In this document: positions 43,871 through 53,638 of the stretch, piece after piece
Layout of the letters: every line of letters starts with the position of its first letter
Position numbering within the stretch: position 1 is the stretch's first letter
From: an uncultured Paludibacter sp.
GTDB lineage: Bacteria > Bacteroidota > Bacteroidia > Bacteroidales > Paludibacteraceae
Direction: 5' to 3'
Assembly: GCA_937897985.1 (NCBI GenBank)
Contig: CALCBD010000058.1
Location: 1-64,000, forward strand
DNA length: 64,000 nucleotides
The notes under the pieces: generated by a model
Told to the model about the DNA's origin: nothing
Database searches by the model: none
The model's input: only the letters and a program-made list of their open reading frames with translations
Position numbers and translations under genes: made by a program

Positions 43871-46195
43871 ATGAAATTCAGATATATAGCAGTTCTGACA
43901 TTGCTTTTTTCATTCATTTATTGTCATGCCGATGTTGTTGTTCAGGCAGAAAGCGGAATATTTACAGGTAAAACCGATACGCAACATACCGGATATACCG
44001 GAAGTAGTTTTGTGGATTTGACAAATGCTGCGGGAAGCACACTTCTGCTGGAATTCAGTTTGGCTGACGCCATGCCCTCAGCAACTGTGAATGTAAGATG
44101 GGCTAACGGTAAAACTGACGACCGTGCCATGAGTTTTACGGTAAACGGAGAATTACAGGTGGCAAGTCAGGCATTTGGTTCTTCGGGAGCTTTTACGACC
44201 TGGCTCGAAACTCCTGTCATCCTGAATTTACGTAAAGGAACAAACCGGATTTTGATGACTTCACTCACTTCAAACGGTGGTCCGAATTTAGATAAAATCA
44301 CCATCGTAGGTGGCACTGAAGGCGTTAAGGAGTTTGGTCTGACCGTGAAAATTCAGGGCAGAGGTACGGTAATAAAAACACCTGATGCTCCGTTTTATCC
44401 CGAAGGAACCTCAGTTCAGCTTCAGGCAATACCGGATCCTTCGGTAAATGCAGATTTTATTGGATGGACAGGCGACATTACATCAACCGACTTAAAAACT
44501 TCTTTAGTGATAAATGCCGAAAAAATTGTAACTGCAAATTTCAAATCGGCTATTCATAGCACTTATTATTGTGCTCCGACAGCAAAAGGTGGTAACGATT
44601 CAAATCAGGGAACTTTATCTTCACCATTTTTTAACATTACCAAAGCCATCACATTGATGGAACCGGGCGACACCCTGTACCTGCGCGGTGGTACCTACAG
44701 ATACAATTCAACCATTTTTCTTACCCTGAAAGGTTCAGAACAGGAACGGTTTTGTATTTTCAATTTTCCCGGTGAAAAGCCTGTTCTTAATTTTTATGAC
44801 ATCTTTTCGTCATATACCGGTGTGGATGCAACTGCCAGAGGCGAAGCCAGAGGTTTTAAAATTACCGGTAATTACTATTATCTCATGGGATTGGAAATCT
44901 GCCAGGCTCCGGACAACGGAATTAAAATTGAAGGAAGTCATAATACCTGTGAGCTATTGGTTTTACATCACAATGGTGACTCCGGAATCCAAACCGGACT
45001 TGCCAAAGATTCGCCCGATGCGGCTGATGCAGTTTGCTGGAATTTAATTAAAAACTGTGACTCGCATCATAACCTCGATTGGGGTACCGGTTATGAAAAT
45101 GCGGATGGTTTTGCCTGTAAACTTTCGCCCGGTGCCAACAACCGCTATATCGGTTGCCGCTCATGGGATAATGCCGACGATGGGTGGGATTTTTACATGA
45201 CTCATTATACAATTTATGTTGATTCGTGCTGGTCAACCGGTAACGGAAACCCCGCTCTGGCAACAAAAAACGACACTGACTGGGAATACGGGCAGAAAAA
45301 CAACTTCCCTACTTCGTGGGCCGGCGATGGAAACGGATTCAAATTAGGTGGCGATGACTGGGCTGCAAAACACGTTGTAAGTAACTGCATAGCATTTGAT
45401 GGTTACGAGACAGGAGCCTGTTTCAGCGAAAACAACAATGCCGACAGCCTTTTTATCTACAACTGCGTGGCCTGGCAGGGCAATAAAAATTTTCGCGTAA
45501 GAGCTTATCCGAGCGACCTGAGAAACAACATCAGTTTCGATGCCAAAGTTGGCGGCGAAGGTCAAATGTTTGATTTGGCAGCCGGCACAACCGAATTGAA
45601 CAATTCGTGGAATCAGATCAACGGTACAACCTTAGTCCCTTACAAAACCACTTCAGGCGGAACTTTCGATCAAAAAACAATTTACAACGAATTTTTAAGT
45701 ACCTCAAAATCAGACTTTCTTGCACCACGCGAAGCTGATGGTAGTTTGCCAAAAAACGGCTTCGGACGCCTCAAACCAAATTCGGTATTTATCGATAAAG
45801 GAACTAATACAGTGCGTGGTATCAATCCGGTAACACTGAAAAGAACCGATATTCAACTTACCGGATTTTACGGAACTGCCGTCGATCTGGGTGCTTTCGA
45901 ATATATACCTGCAACAGCTTGCAAAAATCTGCTTTCTGATTCAAAATTTCTCAGTATCTATCCTAATCCGTTCGTTCAGCATACAACCATCGAAGTTGTA
46001 GCAATAGAAAATGGTGATGCTGCTTTTCAAATCACTGATTTATCGGGAAATATGATTTATACCGAACAGATTAAGAATCTGATCATAGGTGAAAAACGCA
46101 GTTTTATTTTTGACTATTCGTTGAAAAATGGTGCATATCTGGCTATTTTCAGAAACGGCAGATATTGTCTGACAATGAAATTAATAAAACTTTAA
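43871..46195 (+). CDS. Pectate lyase PL9 with CBM35-like and InlB-type domains, T9SS tail
   Basis: 774 residues. After the signal peptide (to CHA), residues ~22-155 form a CBM35/CBM6-like sugar-binding module (VVVQAESGIFTGKTDT, GYTGSSFVDL, NRILMTSL). Residues ~160-230 are a bacterial repeat of the InlB B type (VKIQGRGTVIKTPDAPFYPE, FIGWTGDI, VTANFK). The PL9 domain follows from TYYCAPTAKGGNDSNQGT, with Asp412 (NADGFACKL), Asp436, 437, 440 (DNADDGWDFY) and Lys491 (GNGFKLGG) conserved. The T9SS domain is at ~700-774 (SIYPNPFVQHTTIEV). The sugar-binding module suggests action on intact plant cell wall. Confidence 0.92.
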   Translation: MKFRYIAVLTLLFSFIYCHADVVVQAESGIFTGKTDTQHTGYTGSSFVDLTNAAGSTLLLEFSLADAMPSATVNVRWANGKTDDRAMSFTVNGELQVASQAFGSSGAFTTWLETPVILNLRKGTNRILMTSLTSNGGPNLDKITIVGGTEGVKEFGLTVKIQGRGTVIKTPDAPFYPEGTSVQLQAIPDPSVNADFIGWTGDITSTDLKTSLVINAEKIVTANFKSAIHSTYYCAPTAKGGNDSNQGTLSSPFFNITKAITLMEPGDTLYLRGGTYRYNSTIFLTLKGSEQERFCIFNFPGEKPVLNFYDIFSSYTGVDATARGEARGFKITGNYYYLMGLEICQAPDNGIKIEGSHNTCELLVLHHNGDSGIQTGLAKDSPDAADAVCWNLIKNCDSHHNLDWGTGYENADGFACKLSPGANNRYIGCRSWDNADDGWDFYMTHYTIYVDSCWSTGNGNPALATKNDTDWEYGQKNNFPTSWAGDGNGFKLGGDDWAAKHVVSNCIAFDGYETGACFSENNNADSLFIYNCVAWQGNKNFRVRAYPSDLRNNISFDAKVGGEGQMFDLAAGTTELNNSWNQINGTTLVPYKTTSGGTFDQKTIYNEFLSTSKSDFLAPREADGSLPKNGFGRLKPNSVFIDKGTNTVRGINPVTLKRTDIQLTGFYGTAVDLGAFEYIPATACKNLLSDSKFLSIYPNPFVQHTTIEVVAIENGDAAFQITDLSGNMIYTEQIKNLIIGEKRSFIFDYSLKNGAYLAIFRNGRYCLTMKLIKL

Positions 46196-46310
46196 ACAGA
46201 AATTTTATATCATGAAACGAACATGATAAAATTGATTCTGTTTTGCCCACAGGGGAATGATTAAATATTGTTTTGTGAGTTACATGTTACAACTAAAAAA
46301 TCAAATAAAA

Positions 46311-46975
46311 ACACATGAAACACTCATGGCCGAAATAAAAATTCAGCACACACAAGGAGATGTTTATAAAACATTGCGACTTAGCGGCTTTGTGTCTTTG
46401 CGTTCAAAATAAATTATTGAATATCAGATAAATAAAAATATATACAGATAAAACACTCATGGCCGAAATAAAAATTCAGGACACACAAGGAGATATTTAT
46501 AAAACATTGCGACTTAGCGGCTTTGTGTCTTTGCGTTCAAAATAAATTATTGAATATCAGATAAATAAAAATATATACAGATAAAACACTCATGGCCGAA
46601 ATAAAAATTCAGGACACACAAGGAGATGTTTATAAAACATTGCGACTCAGCGGCTTTGTGTCTTTGCGTTCAAAATAAATTATTGAATATCAGATAAATA
46701 AAAATATATACAGATAAAACACTCATGGCCGAAATAAAAATTCAGCACACACAAGGAGATGTTTATAAAACATTGCGACTCAGCGGCTTTGTGTCTTTGC
46801 GTTCAAAATAAATTATTGAATATCAGATAAATAAAAATATATACAGATAAAACACTCATGGCCGAAATAAAAATTCAGGACACACAAGGAGATGTTTATA
46901 AAACATTGCGACTTAGCGGCTTTGCGTCTTTGCGTTCAAATTAAATTATTGAATATCTGATAAATACAAAATATA
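46311..46975 (+). repeat. Five tandem copies of a 133-base unit, each with a 28-codon ORF
   Basis: Copies are exactly 133 bases apart (ATG at 46326, 46459, 46592, 46725 and 46858) and differ at only a few positions; the last runs up to the start of the esterase gene. Each contains an ATG frame of 28 codons (beginning MAEIKIQ, ending FVSLRSK) and the sequence TTGCGTTCAAA. The fifth copy ends in Asn instead of Lys. The unit also holds AT-rich stretches (ATAAATAAAAATATATACAG). The CTTTGCGTTCAAA part recurs as dispersed repeats elsewhere, so I regard the array as non-coding unless translation is shown. Confidence 0.93.
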
Positions 46976-46980
46976 AATAC

Positions 46981-49071
46981 ATGAAAAAGTTAATTTCTAT
47001 CATTTTCGCAATTTACTCATTTACAAGCATTTTTGCGTCAAATGAAATAATTGTTGCAAAAGATGGCACAGGAAATTTCACGACAATTCAGGAAGCCCTG
47101 AACAGTATCCCCCCTGCTAATTCTGAATGGAAAACCATTGTAGTGAAAAATGGTTTGTACAATGAACATGTCATGATAAAGAGCAGTTACGTTGCATTAA
47201 CCGGCGAATCGCGCAGCGGAACTCACATTGAACTGAGTCTTCCGAGAGCCGAATGGTATGCTGCCAACGGAACCAACACAGGAACCGGCGTAATCAACAT
47301 CGCCGGGAACTTACACGATATTGTAATTGCCAATATGTATGTTCGTAATACTTTCGAAGGTTCGGAGGATTATACCGAGGTTATCCGGAGTGAGACCGGA
47401 ACAACCCGATTGTGGTTTATCAACCTGGATGTTTTATGCTTGTGGAAAGACACTTTTGCTCCCTGGGGAAAAGCAGGCGGTATGTATTATGTTTCCGGTT
47501 GCAATTTCAGGGGTAGTATTGATGCTTTTTGTCCGCGCGGATATTGCTATGCCATCAACAGCCGGTTTACCGAAACTAAGAGCAGCAGTCCGATCTGGCA
47601 CGAAGGTGTGAGTGGCGAAGATCAGAAATTGGTTATTCAGGGAGGATCGGTTCACAGCGAGTACAATAAAAATGTGAAGTTACAAAACTCCCAGAATTAC
47701 GCCAAATTCTATTATCTCGATTTGGCTTTGTCCGATAGTATTACTTCACTTGGTTCGGGTGCTACAGCATATTTTTACGGAGTTACCGGTCAGGCCGGAC
47801 TTACGTGGTTTGCCAATTCCATGACATCTGCTCAGCGAAAGCTTATTGATGCTGCCTGGACTTTCGATGGTAAATGGGATCCCGAAAATACAATGCCTTC
47901 TGTCCTGCCCTTTGCTGCATTGCCGCAACCTTACAATGGTCGCTATTCGGTAACAGTCGGTGCAAACACTTTGAAATGGATTCCGGCCCGAAATGCGTTG
48001 TCACACAAAGTATGGTTCGGTACCGGAGAACAACCTGAATTATTGGGCGAAACCAATGCAAACTCGATGAATACACCTCCGCTTGAAGTCAATAAAACCT
48101 ATTACTGGCGGGTCAATACCGTTACAACCGAAGGTGAAATTCAGGGTCCACTATGGCGTTTTACGACATCAGATAATATTGACCCGGTTACCCCTTCAAC
48201 CCTGACTTTATTCGGAAAGAGCAATCAAACTGTACTTATCGGACAACCGATCGAATCATTTGGTTACATAATGGCTGGTGCTACTCAGTTTTCGGTTACA
48301 GGTTTACCGACAGGCGCAAATGCAGTTCTCAAACACGACTCCATCTATATTTCAGGAACACCTTTTTCGACAGGCACATACAATTTCACTGTCGAAACTA
48401 CCGATGCCCTTTCGAATGCCAAAGCCAACGGAACAATTGTAGTAAAAAATGAAGGAGATACCGTACCGGATCCACCAACAGAAACTGATTACACGTCCAC
48501 CCGTCTGACAAAATTCACAACAATTCTTGAATGTAAAACCATGCCACAGGAACCTGCATGGATTACGAAGAACGGCAGCGTCAGCTGGTCGTCGGGCACA
48601 GGTTACAAATGGGGAAGCACTTCAGCTTATCTGACAATTAAAGTGAGCGGATGCACCGGAATAGATGTAAGTTTCAATAATTCAAGCACTTCACGTCCGA
48701 TTATCATTTCGGATGGTGGAAGCAATAACGACAAAACAGCATATCTGACCACTGCTAATATCGAAGCTACCACCTCGTTTATTCCTAAAACCAATTCGAG
48801 TGACGACATTACTATTAAAACTTCCGGTTCGAGTGGAATGTCCGTAACTAAAATCGTAATTTATGGCTTAAGCAGCGCAATTCAAAAGATTGAATTCGGA
48901 AATGAACTTTCTGTTAAAATCAACAATGGTATTTTGAATTCATCCGGGAATATTGATGTTTATTCTGTAAACGGACAACTCATCAGGCAAAAATGCAATA
49001 CATTTGCACTTAAGAAAGGAATTTATATTATTAAATTTAAAAATATAAATTCAAAAATTATTGTATACTAA
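46981..49071 (+). CDS. Pectin methylesterase-like (CE8) protein with T9SS tail
   Basis: 696 residues: signal peptide, then a CE8 beta-helix beginning IIVAKDGTGNFTTIQEALNS, typical of pectinesterases. The two catalytic-type aspartates are Asp157 (LWKDTF, in place of QDT) and Asp181 (GSIDAFCPRG, in place of VDFIFG). The LGRPW motif with the usual arginine is not found, so it is a divergent branch, though probably still active on methyl-esterified pectin. Further domains: a fibronectin-like module (KTYYWRVNTVTTEGEIQ), an Ig-like repeat (SVTGLPTGANAVLKHDS) related to those in the first PL9 protein, a beta-sandwich (~505-625), and a T9SS tail (~625-696, LKKGIYIIKF). It removes methyl groups so the lyases can act. 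Confidence 0.88.
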   Translation: MKKLISIIFAIYSFTSIFASNEIIVAKDGTGNFTTIQEALNSIPPANSEWKTIVVKNGLYNEHVMIKSSYVALTGESRSGTHIELSLPRAEWYAANGTNTGTGVINIAGNLHDIVIANMYVRNTFEGSEDYTEVIRSETGTTRLWFINLDVLCLWKDTFAPWGKAGGMYYVSGCNFRGSIDAFCPRGYCYAINSRFTETKSSSPIWHEGVSGEDQKLVIQGGSVHSEYNKNVKLQNSQNYAKFYYLDLALSDSITSLGSGATAYFYGVTGQAGLTWFANSMTSAQRKLIDAAWTFDGKWDPENTMPSVLPFAALPQPYNGRYSVTVGANTLKWIPARNALSHKVWFGTGEQPELLGETNANSMNTPPLEVNKTYYWRVNTVTTEGEIQGPLWRFTTSDNIDPVTPSTLTLFGKSNQTVLIGQPIESFGYIMAGATQFSVTGLPTGANAVLKHDSIYISGTPFSTGTYNFTVETTDALSNAKANGTIVVKNEGDTVPDPPTETDYTSTRLTKFTTILECKTMPQEPAWITKNGSVSWSSGTGYKWGSTSAYLTIKVSGCTGIDVSFNNSSTSRPIIISDGGSNNDKTAYLTTANIEATTSFIPKTNSSDDITIKTSGSSGMSVTKIVIYGLSSAIQKIEFGNELSVKINNGILNSSGNIDVYSVNGQLIRQKCNTFALKKGIYIIKFKNINSKIIVY

Positions 49072-49077
49072 ATATTT

Positions 49078-50841
49078 ATGAAATATAAACTTTGTTTTCA
49101 TCTACATAAAAAATATCCTGCTGTAATACTCTCAGGGCTTTTCCTTTGTTCATTTTATGCCGGTGGACAAACAAATTACTATGTATCACCTTCGGGCAAC
49201 AATTCAAACCCGGGAAATAAAGAAGCACCCTGGCTCACAATTCAATCAGGTTTGAACAAGCTTAAAACCGGTGATACACTCAATTTGATGAATGGATCAT
49301 TTAACGAAAAAATAAAATTTCCCGTTTCAGGAATCACTTTAAGAAATTACTCAGGATGCAATCCGGTAATAGATGCTTCGGGTATTACTTCTCAGGTACC
49401 TGTCATTAATGTCACCGATGTATCAGCCATTTATATTCAGGGAATTGAGTTAAAAAATAACATTATGACTGATGCACAGGGAATTTTGATCAGTGGTAGT
49501 TGCCGCGACATTACAATAAGTGAGTGTAAAATCCATGATATCCATTTCTCCTCCAATCCTAATGCTGCTGTTAAGGAAAGTACAAATGCACAGGGAATAA
49601 TTGTGTACGGAACCAACGCCGTCAGTCCGGTTACAAACCTCAAAATAATTAACAATCAGCTTTACAATTGCCGTCTCGGATACAGCGAAGGTATCGCTGT
49701 CAATGGCAATGTTTCAGGATTTGAAATATCAGGAAATACTGTTTATAATCTCACAAATATCGGCATCGACATGATAGGTTTCGAAGGTACCTGTTCAAAT
49801 ACCTCTGTGGATCAGGCCAGAAACGGTATTGTAAGGAATAATCTGGTACATCATTGTATATCCGCTTACGCTACGTCAGGTGGTTTGTATGTTGATGGAG
49901 GCAGGAATATTATCATCGAAAATAACACTTCCTATCACAATGGATATGGAATTGAAATCGGGTGCGAAAATACAGGAAAAGTGACTGATCTGATCACTGT
50001 CAGGAATAACATCTTCTACGATAATGAGGTTTGTGCATTAGCTCTTGGTGGATGGAATTATCCAAAATCAGGAAAAGTTACTAATTCAACTTTCAGAAAT
50101 AATACCTGTTTTTCAAACGATTATCAAAAAACCGGAAACGGGGAAGTTTATCTTTCGTACAGCGAAAATTGTATCATTGAAAACAATATTTTTTTTACTA
50201 CCAGCGAAAACAATCTTGTTTATGCCGAACTTTCTCAACCTTCGCTCTCTTTTAACTATAACCTTATATATTGCTCATCCGGAGCTGAAAATCTGAGTGC
50301 CGACTGGAACAATAAATCATACAACTCATACTCAGCTTTTGTATCGGGCAGCGGAATGAACAAAAACTCGCTTTTTGCCAATCCTGCCTTTTTAAATGCT
50401 GATATTAGTTCACCCGATTTCCATACGCAAAATAATTCACCTGCCATTAATGCCGGTAATCCCGGATTTACTCCTGCTCCCGACGAAGTTGATATGGATG
50501 GCAAAAACCGCAAAACAGGTATCATTGATTGTGGCGCTTACGAATTGAATAACATTAGTAATTTTACGGCAGGGAATAAAACCACACCATTACTGAAAAT
50601 TTTCCCCAATCCTTCAAGCGGTAAATTTTCTGTCGTTTGTACAAATTCAGAAATTCACAACTTAGTTATATATGATGAAACCGGAAAACAAATGAATTTT
50701 CATCAGACAGCGAATACATTACTTAATCAAATTAATATTTCTGATTATCAGAATGGTATTTATTATTTAGTAGCAATTAATAAAGACTTCAATCCGTTTG
50801 CAGTCGAAAAAATCATTATTAATAAAAGTTTATCTAATTGA
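49078..50841 (+). CDS. Right-handed beta-helix protein with T9SS tail, putative polysaccharide lyase
   Basis: 587 residues. After a signal peptide the beta-helix opens TNYYVSPSGNNSNPGNKEAP, as in the PL9 proteins, but the DADGFA, SDDGWD and GFKLGG motifs are all missing. The helix has regular coils (GLYVDGGRNIIIENNTSYH, GIEIGCENTGKVTDLI). The T9SS sorting domain covers ~505-587 (LKIFPNPSSGKFSVV, YQNGIYYLVAI). Its place seven bases after the esterase gene argues for a pectin or rhamnogalacturonan substrate, but the activity cannot be named. Confidence 0.8.
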   Translation: MKYKLCFHLHKKYPAVILSGLFLCSFYAGGQTNYYVSPSGNNSNPGNKEAPWLTIQSGLNKLKTGDTLNLMNGSFNEKIKFPVSGITLRNYSGCNPVIDASGITSQVPVINVTDVSAIYIQGIELKNNIMTDAQGILISGSCRDITISECKIHDIHFSSNPNAAVKESTNAQGIIVYGTNAVSPVTNLKIINNQLYNCRLGYSEGIAVNGNVSGFEISGNTVYNLTNIGIDMIGFEGTCSNTSVDQARNGIVRNNLVHHCISAYATSGGLYVDGGRNIIIENNTSYHNGYGIEIGCENTGKVTDLITVRNNIFYDNEVCALALGGWNYPKSGKVTNSTFRNNTCFSNDYQKTGNGEVYLSYSENCIIENNIFFTTSENNLVYAELSQPSLSFNYNLIYCSSGAENLSADWNNKSYNSYSAFVSGSGMNKNSLFANPAFLNADISSPDFHTQNNSPAINAGNPGFTPAPDEVDMDGKNRKTGIIDCGAYELNNISNFTAGNKTTPLLKIFPNPSSGKFSVVCTNSEIHNLVIYDETGKQMNFHQTANTLLNQINISDYQNGIYYLVAINKDFNPFAVEKIIINKSLSN

Positions 50842-50868
50842 AAATCAATCTATTTATCTAATAATATT

Positions 50869-52239
50869 ATGGAAACAAAAATGAACAGGCGCAATTTCAT
50901 TGCCACTACTGCTACAGGAGCCGTTGGTGCATTATTAACATCGATTCCGGGAATTGCTGAAGCAGAAAAAATGGCTGCAACAAAACAGATTGTTACCGGT
51001 AAAACCCGGATTGCAATCGTGGGAACAGGATCAAGAGGAACCGGGATGTGGGGAAAAACAGTCCTGAGCGGATATGGTGATCTGGTGGAATTCGTAGGAA
51101 TGTGCGACAAAAACGCAGGCCGGTTAGAAGCTGCAAAAAAATACATTGGCGCAAACTGTAAAACTTTCGCCGATTTCGATACAATGATGAAGGAATGCAA
51201 GCCCGATATTCTGATAGTTACCACCATGGATTCAACACACGACGAATTCATTATCAAAGGATTGAATTATGGTTGCAATATACTCACCGAAAAACCCATG
51301 ACCACCGATGAAGTAAAATGTCAGGCAATCCTGGATGCTCAACAACGTACAGGAAAACAGGTGATTGTAACATTCAATTACCGTTATTCACCACACCGTG
51401 CCAAAATTTGGGAACTCATCGATTCAGGTGAAATCGGCGAAATTACATCAGTTGATTTTCACTGGTATTTAGACACAAGCCATGGAGCTGATTATTTCCG
51501 GCGCTGGCACCGGCGACGTGAAAACAGCGGCTCATTGTGGGTTCATAAAGCTTCTCATCACTTCGACCTGTTAGGTTGGTGGCTCAATTCAGAGCCTGAA
51601 GAAGTTTTTGCTTTTGGTTCTCTTGATTTTTATGGTAAAAATGGTAAACAACGTGGTACAAATTGCCGATCGTGCAGTCATAAGGATAGTTGCGACTTCT
51701 ATTGGGATGTAAATAAAAATGAATATTACAAAATGCTGTATACCGACAACGAACAGTATGACGGATATTTACGCGATGGTTGTGTTTTCAGGGAAGACAT
51801 TAATATTTTCGACAAAATGTGTGCGTCAATAAAATATGCAAATGGAGTTCAGGTTGCTTATTCTGTCGTAACTTACTCACCCTATGAAGGATACCGCATT
51901 GCTTTCAATGGCACAAAAGGCAGGATTGATGCATGGATACAGGAAAGTAATCCGGTTTACGATGGCGGATATGATGAAATAATGATTACCCGTAATTTCG
52001 GAAAAAGATCGTATATTCGCGTTCCGCAATCAGAAGGTCACGGTGGCGGGGATAAATTGATGCATGATAAAATTTGGCGAAAAGTAAAAGAGGACCCTTT
52101 CAGACAGTCGGCTAACATCCGTGATGGTGCTTTTGCCATCTTAACAGGAATTGCAGCCCGCAATAGTTGCGACTCAGGTAAACCTGTAAAAATAGCCGAT
52201 TTAACCACGCTCAGGCCGATGGCTAAGAAAATGATATAG
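50869..52239 (+). CDS. Gfo/Idh/MocA-family oxidoreductase with Tat-type signal
   Basis: 456 residues. The N-terminus MNRRNFIATTATGAVGALL is a twin-arginine-type signal (a start at the second Met, 50881, is equally possible), implying export in folded form with cofactor. The Rossmann motif is VGTGSRGTG (51-59) and the EKP motif at 141-143 is the family hallmark. His230-His231 fits the usual catalytic region (HKASHHFDLLGWW). Four cysteines (266, 269, 275, 305) in CRSCSHKDSC and DGCVF probably bind a metal. The family oxidises or isomerises sugars with NAD(P), and some members are glycosidases. In this locus a pectin-derived sugar is likely, but the reaction is unproven. Confidence 0.87.
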   Translation: METKMNRRNFIATTATGAVGALLTSIPGIAEAEKMAATKQIVTGKTRIAIVGTGSRGTGMWGKTVLSGYGDLVEFVGMCDKNAGRLEAAKKYIGANCKTFADFDTMMKECKPDILIVTTMDSTHDEFIIKGLNYGCNILTEKPMTTDEVKCQAILDAQQRTGKQVIVTFNYRYSPHRAKIWELIDSGEIGEITSVDFHWYLDTSHGADYFRRWHRRRENSGSLWVHKASHHFDLLGWWLNSEPEEVFAFGSLDFYGKNGKQRGTNCRSCSHKDSCDFYWDVNKNEYYKMLYTDNEQYDGYLRDGCVFREDINIFDKMCASIKYANGVQVAYSVVTYSPYEGYRIAFNGTKGRIDAWIQESNPVYDGGYDEIMITRNFGKRSYIRVPQSEGHGGGDKLMHDKIWRKVKEDPFRQSANIRDGAFAILTGIAARNSCDSGKPVKIADLTTLRPMAKKMI

Positions 52240-52264
52240 AAAATAGCAAACAGAAATTTGAAAA

Positions 52265-53638
52265 ATGAAAGATAAAAAATTTATTATACCCGCATTCATA
52301 TTTTTATTAATTACGGGATACACTACTGCGGCGACATTTCGTACCGATTCGTTGTATTCAAAATGGATCATCGATTCGCGAATGGGCGATTTCAGAAATA
52401 AAAGCACAACACTCGGTTTCAAAACCGCAACTACAAGCCGTACTGCCATCTGGGACTATGTCGACGGGCTGGTTGCCAAATCAATTCTTAAAGCGTACGA
52501 ACAATACAGCACCGATCCGCGATGCGCCTGTTATTTCACAGGAATACAGGACTTTGCCGACAACACGACAATGACTCTTGGCACAAGCAATATCGACGAT
52601 CTGAATGCCGGAAAAATCTTTTTCGAATTGTATCGTATTGCACTTCAAAAAGGCCAGGCTCAGAAAGCTGAAACCTATAAAGCCAATGCAACCATTTGCA
52701 GAAATAAATTAAAGAATGAACATGCACGCATTGGCGGAAATTTGCCCGGCAAAGGCGGATTCTGGCATAAATACCAGTATACTAACCAAATGTGGCTCGA
52801 CGGTTTGTACATGGGACCTGCCATGTATGCCGAATGGCAGGGAAATTTTGGTAACGAACAGGGAGCAGCCGACAATACCGCTTCATGGAATGACATTGCA
52901 TTACAATTCGATACAATTTTCAAATATACCCGCGATACACAGAAAAAACTGAATTATCATGCATGGTCAGCCGAGCCCGGCAACGCTGCTTCATCATATT
53001 GGGCCGACCCTGCTACCGGACGTTCACAGGAATTCTGGGCACGTGGCATGGGTTGGTTTTTCGCCGCACTGATTGATGTGCTGGAATACATGCCGGCTGA
53101 TCATCCTGCCCGGAGCCGTCTGGTGAATTACAGCAATCAGGTGGCTGATGGTTTAAAAGACCGGCAGGATGCCACTTCGGGCTGCTGGTATCAGCTGCTT
53201 CAATACGATAATACCAAAAAAGGAAGTCCGTGTAACCTGTACAATTATTTAGAATCGTCGGCTTCAGCCATGTTTACTTATTCGTATTTCAAAGGAATAC
53301 GACTGGGCATCCTGGACAAATCCACCTACCTGCCGGTAGCCGTAAAGGCATACAAAGGACTGATCGAAAACTTTGTAGTCGAAGAACCGAACGGAAAAAT
53401 AAAACTGATTCAAAGCTGCGAATCGGCCGGACTAAGCAACACCCGAAAAGGAGACGCCAATTATTACCTTTGCGGCAGCGATGTTGGAATCAACAATGAC
53501 ACCGAAGGCAAAGTACTCGGACCATTTATAATGGCAAGCTTGGAATACGAAAAATCCGTTCAAACAAGCACCCCGACTACTGTGATAAAAAAAAAGATGA
53601 AATTGTGTTGCTCAAAAAAGGAGAAAATATCGAAGTAA
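52265..53638 (+). CDS. GH105 unsaturated rhamnogalacturonyl hydrolase (YteR-like)
   Basis: 457 residues in the zero frame. A signal peptide (to about TTA) leads into the (alpha/alpha)6 barrel of GH88/GH105: NIDDLNAGK (Asp111/112), FWHKYQYTNQMWLDGLYMGP (Asp179, the catalytic-type acid), and EFWARGMGWFFAALIDVLE. These enzymes release the unsaturated uronic acid left at the end of lyase products, completing pectin breakdown. The frame ends in a basic, cysteine-containing tail (KMKLCCSKKEKISK) that is not part of the fold. A T9SS domain follows in the -1 frame just after an A9G run (53587-53596), so the true product may be a 514-residue fusion. Confidence 0.9.
   Translation: MKDKKFIIPAFIFLLITGYTTAATFRTDSLYSKWIIDSRMGDFRNKSTTLGFKTATTSRTAIWDYVDGLVAKSILKAYEQYSTDPRCACYFTGIQDFADNTTMTLGTSNIDDLNAGKIFFELYRIALQKGQAQKAETYKANATICRNKLKNEHARIGGNLPGKGGFWHKYQYTNQMWLDGLYMGPAMYAEWQGNFGNEQGAADNTASWNDIALQFDTIFKYTRDTQKKLNYHAWSAEPGNAASSYWADPATGRSQEFWARGMGWFFAALIDVLEYMPADHPARSRLVNYSNQVADGLKDRQDATSGCWYQLLQYDNTKKGSPCNLYNYLESSASAMFTYSYFKGIRLGILDKSTYLPVAVKAYKGLIENFVVEEPNGKIKLIQSCESAGLSNTRKGDANYYLCGSDVGINNDTEGKVLGPFIMASLEYEKSVQTSTPTTVIKKKMKLCCSKKEKISK

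Noticed and set aside
46311..46975. Possible CRISPR array or second ORF in the 133-base repeats
   Set aside because: There are no unique spacers and no cas genes. A second frame (starting MFIKHCDL) loses its ATG in the second copy.
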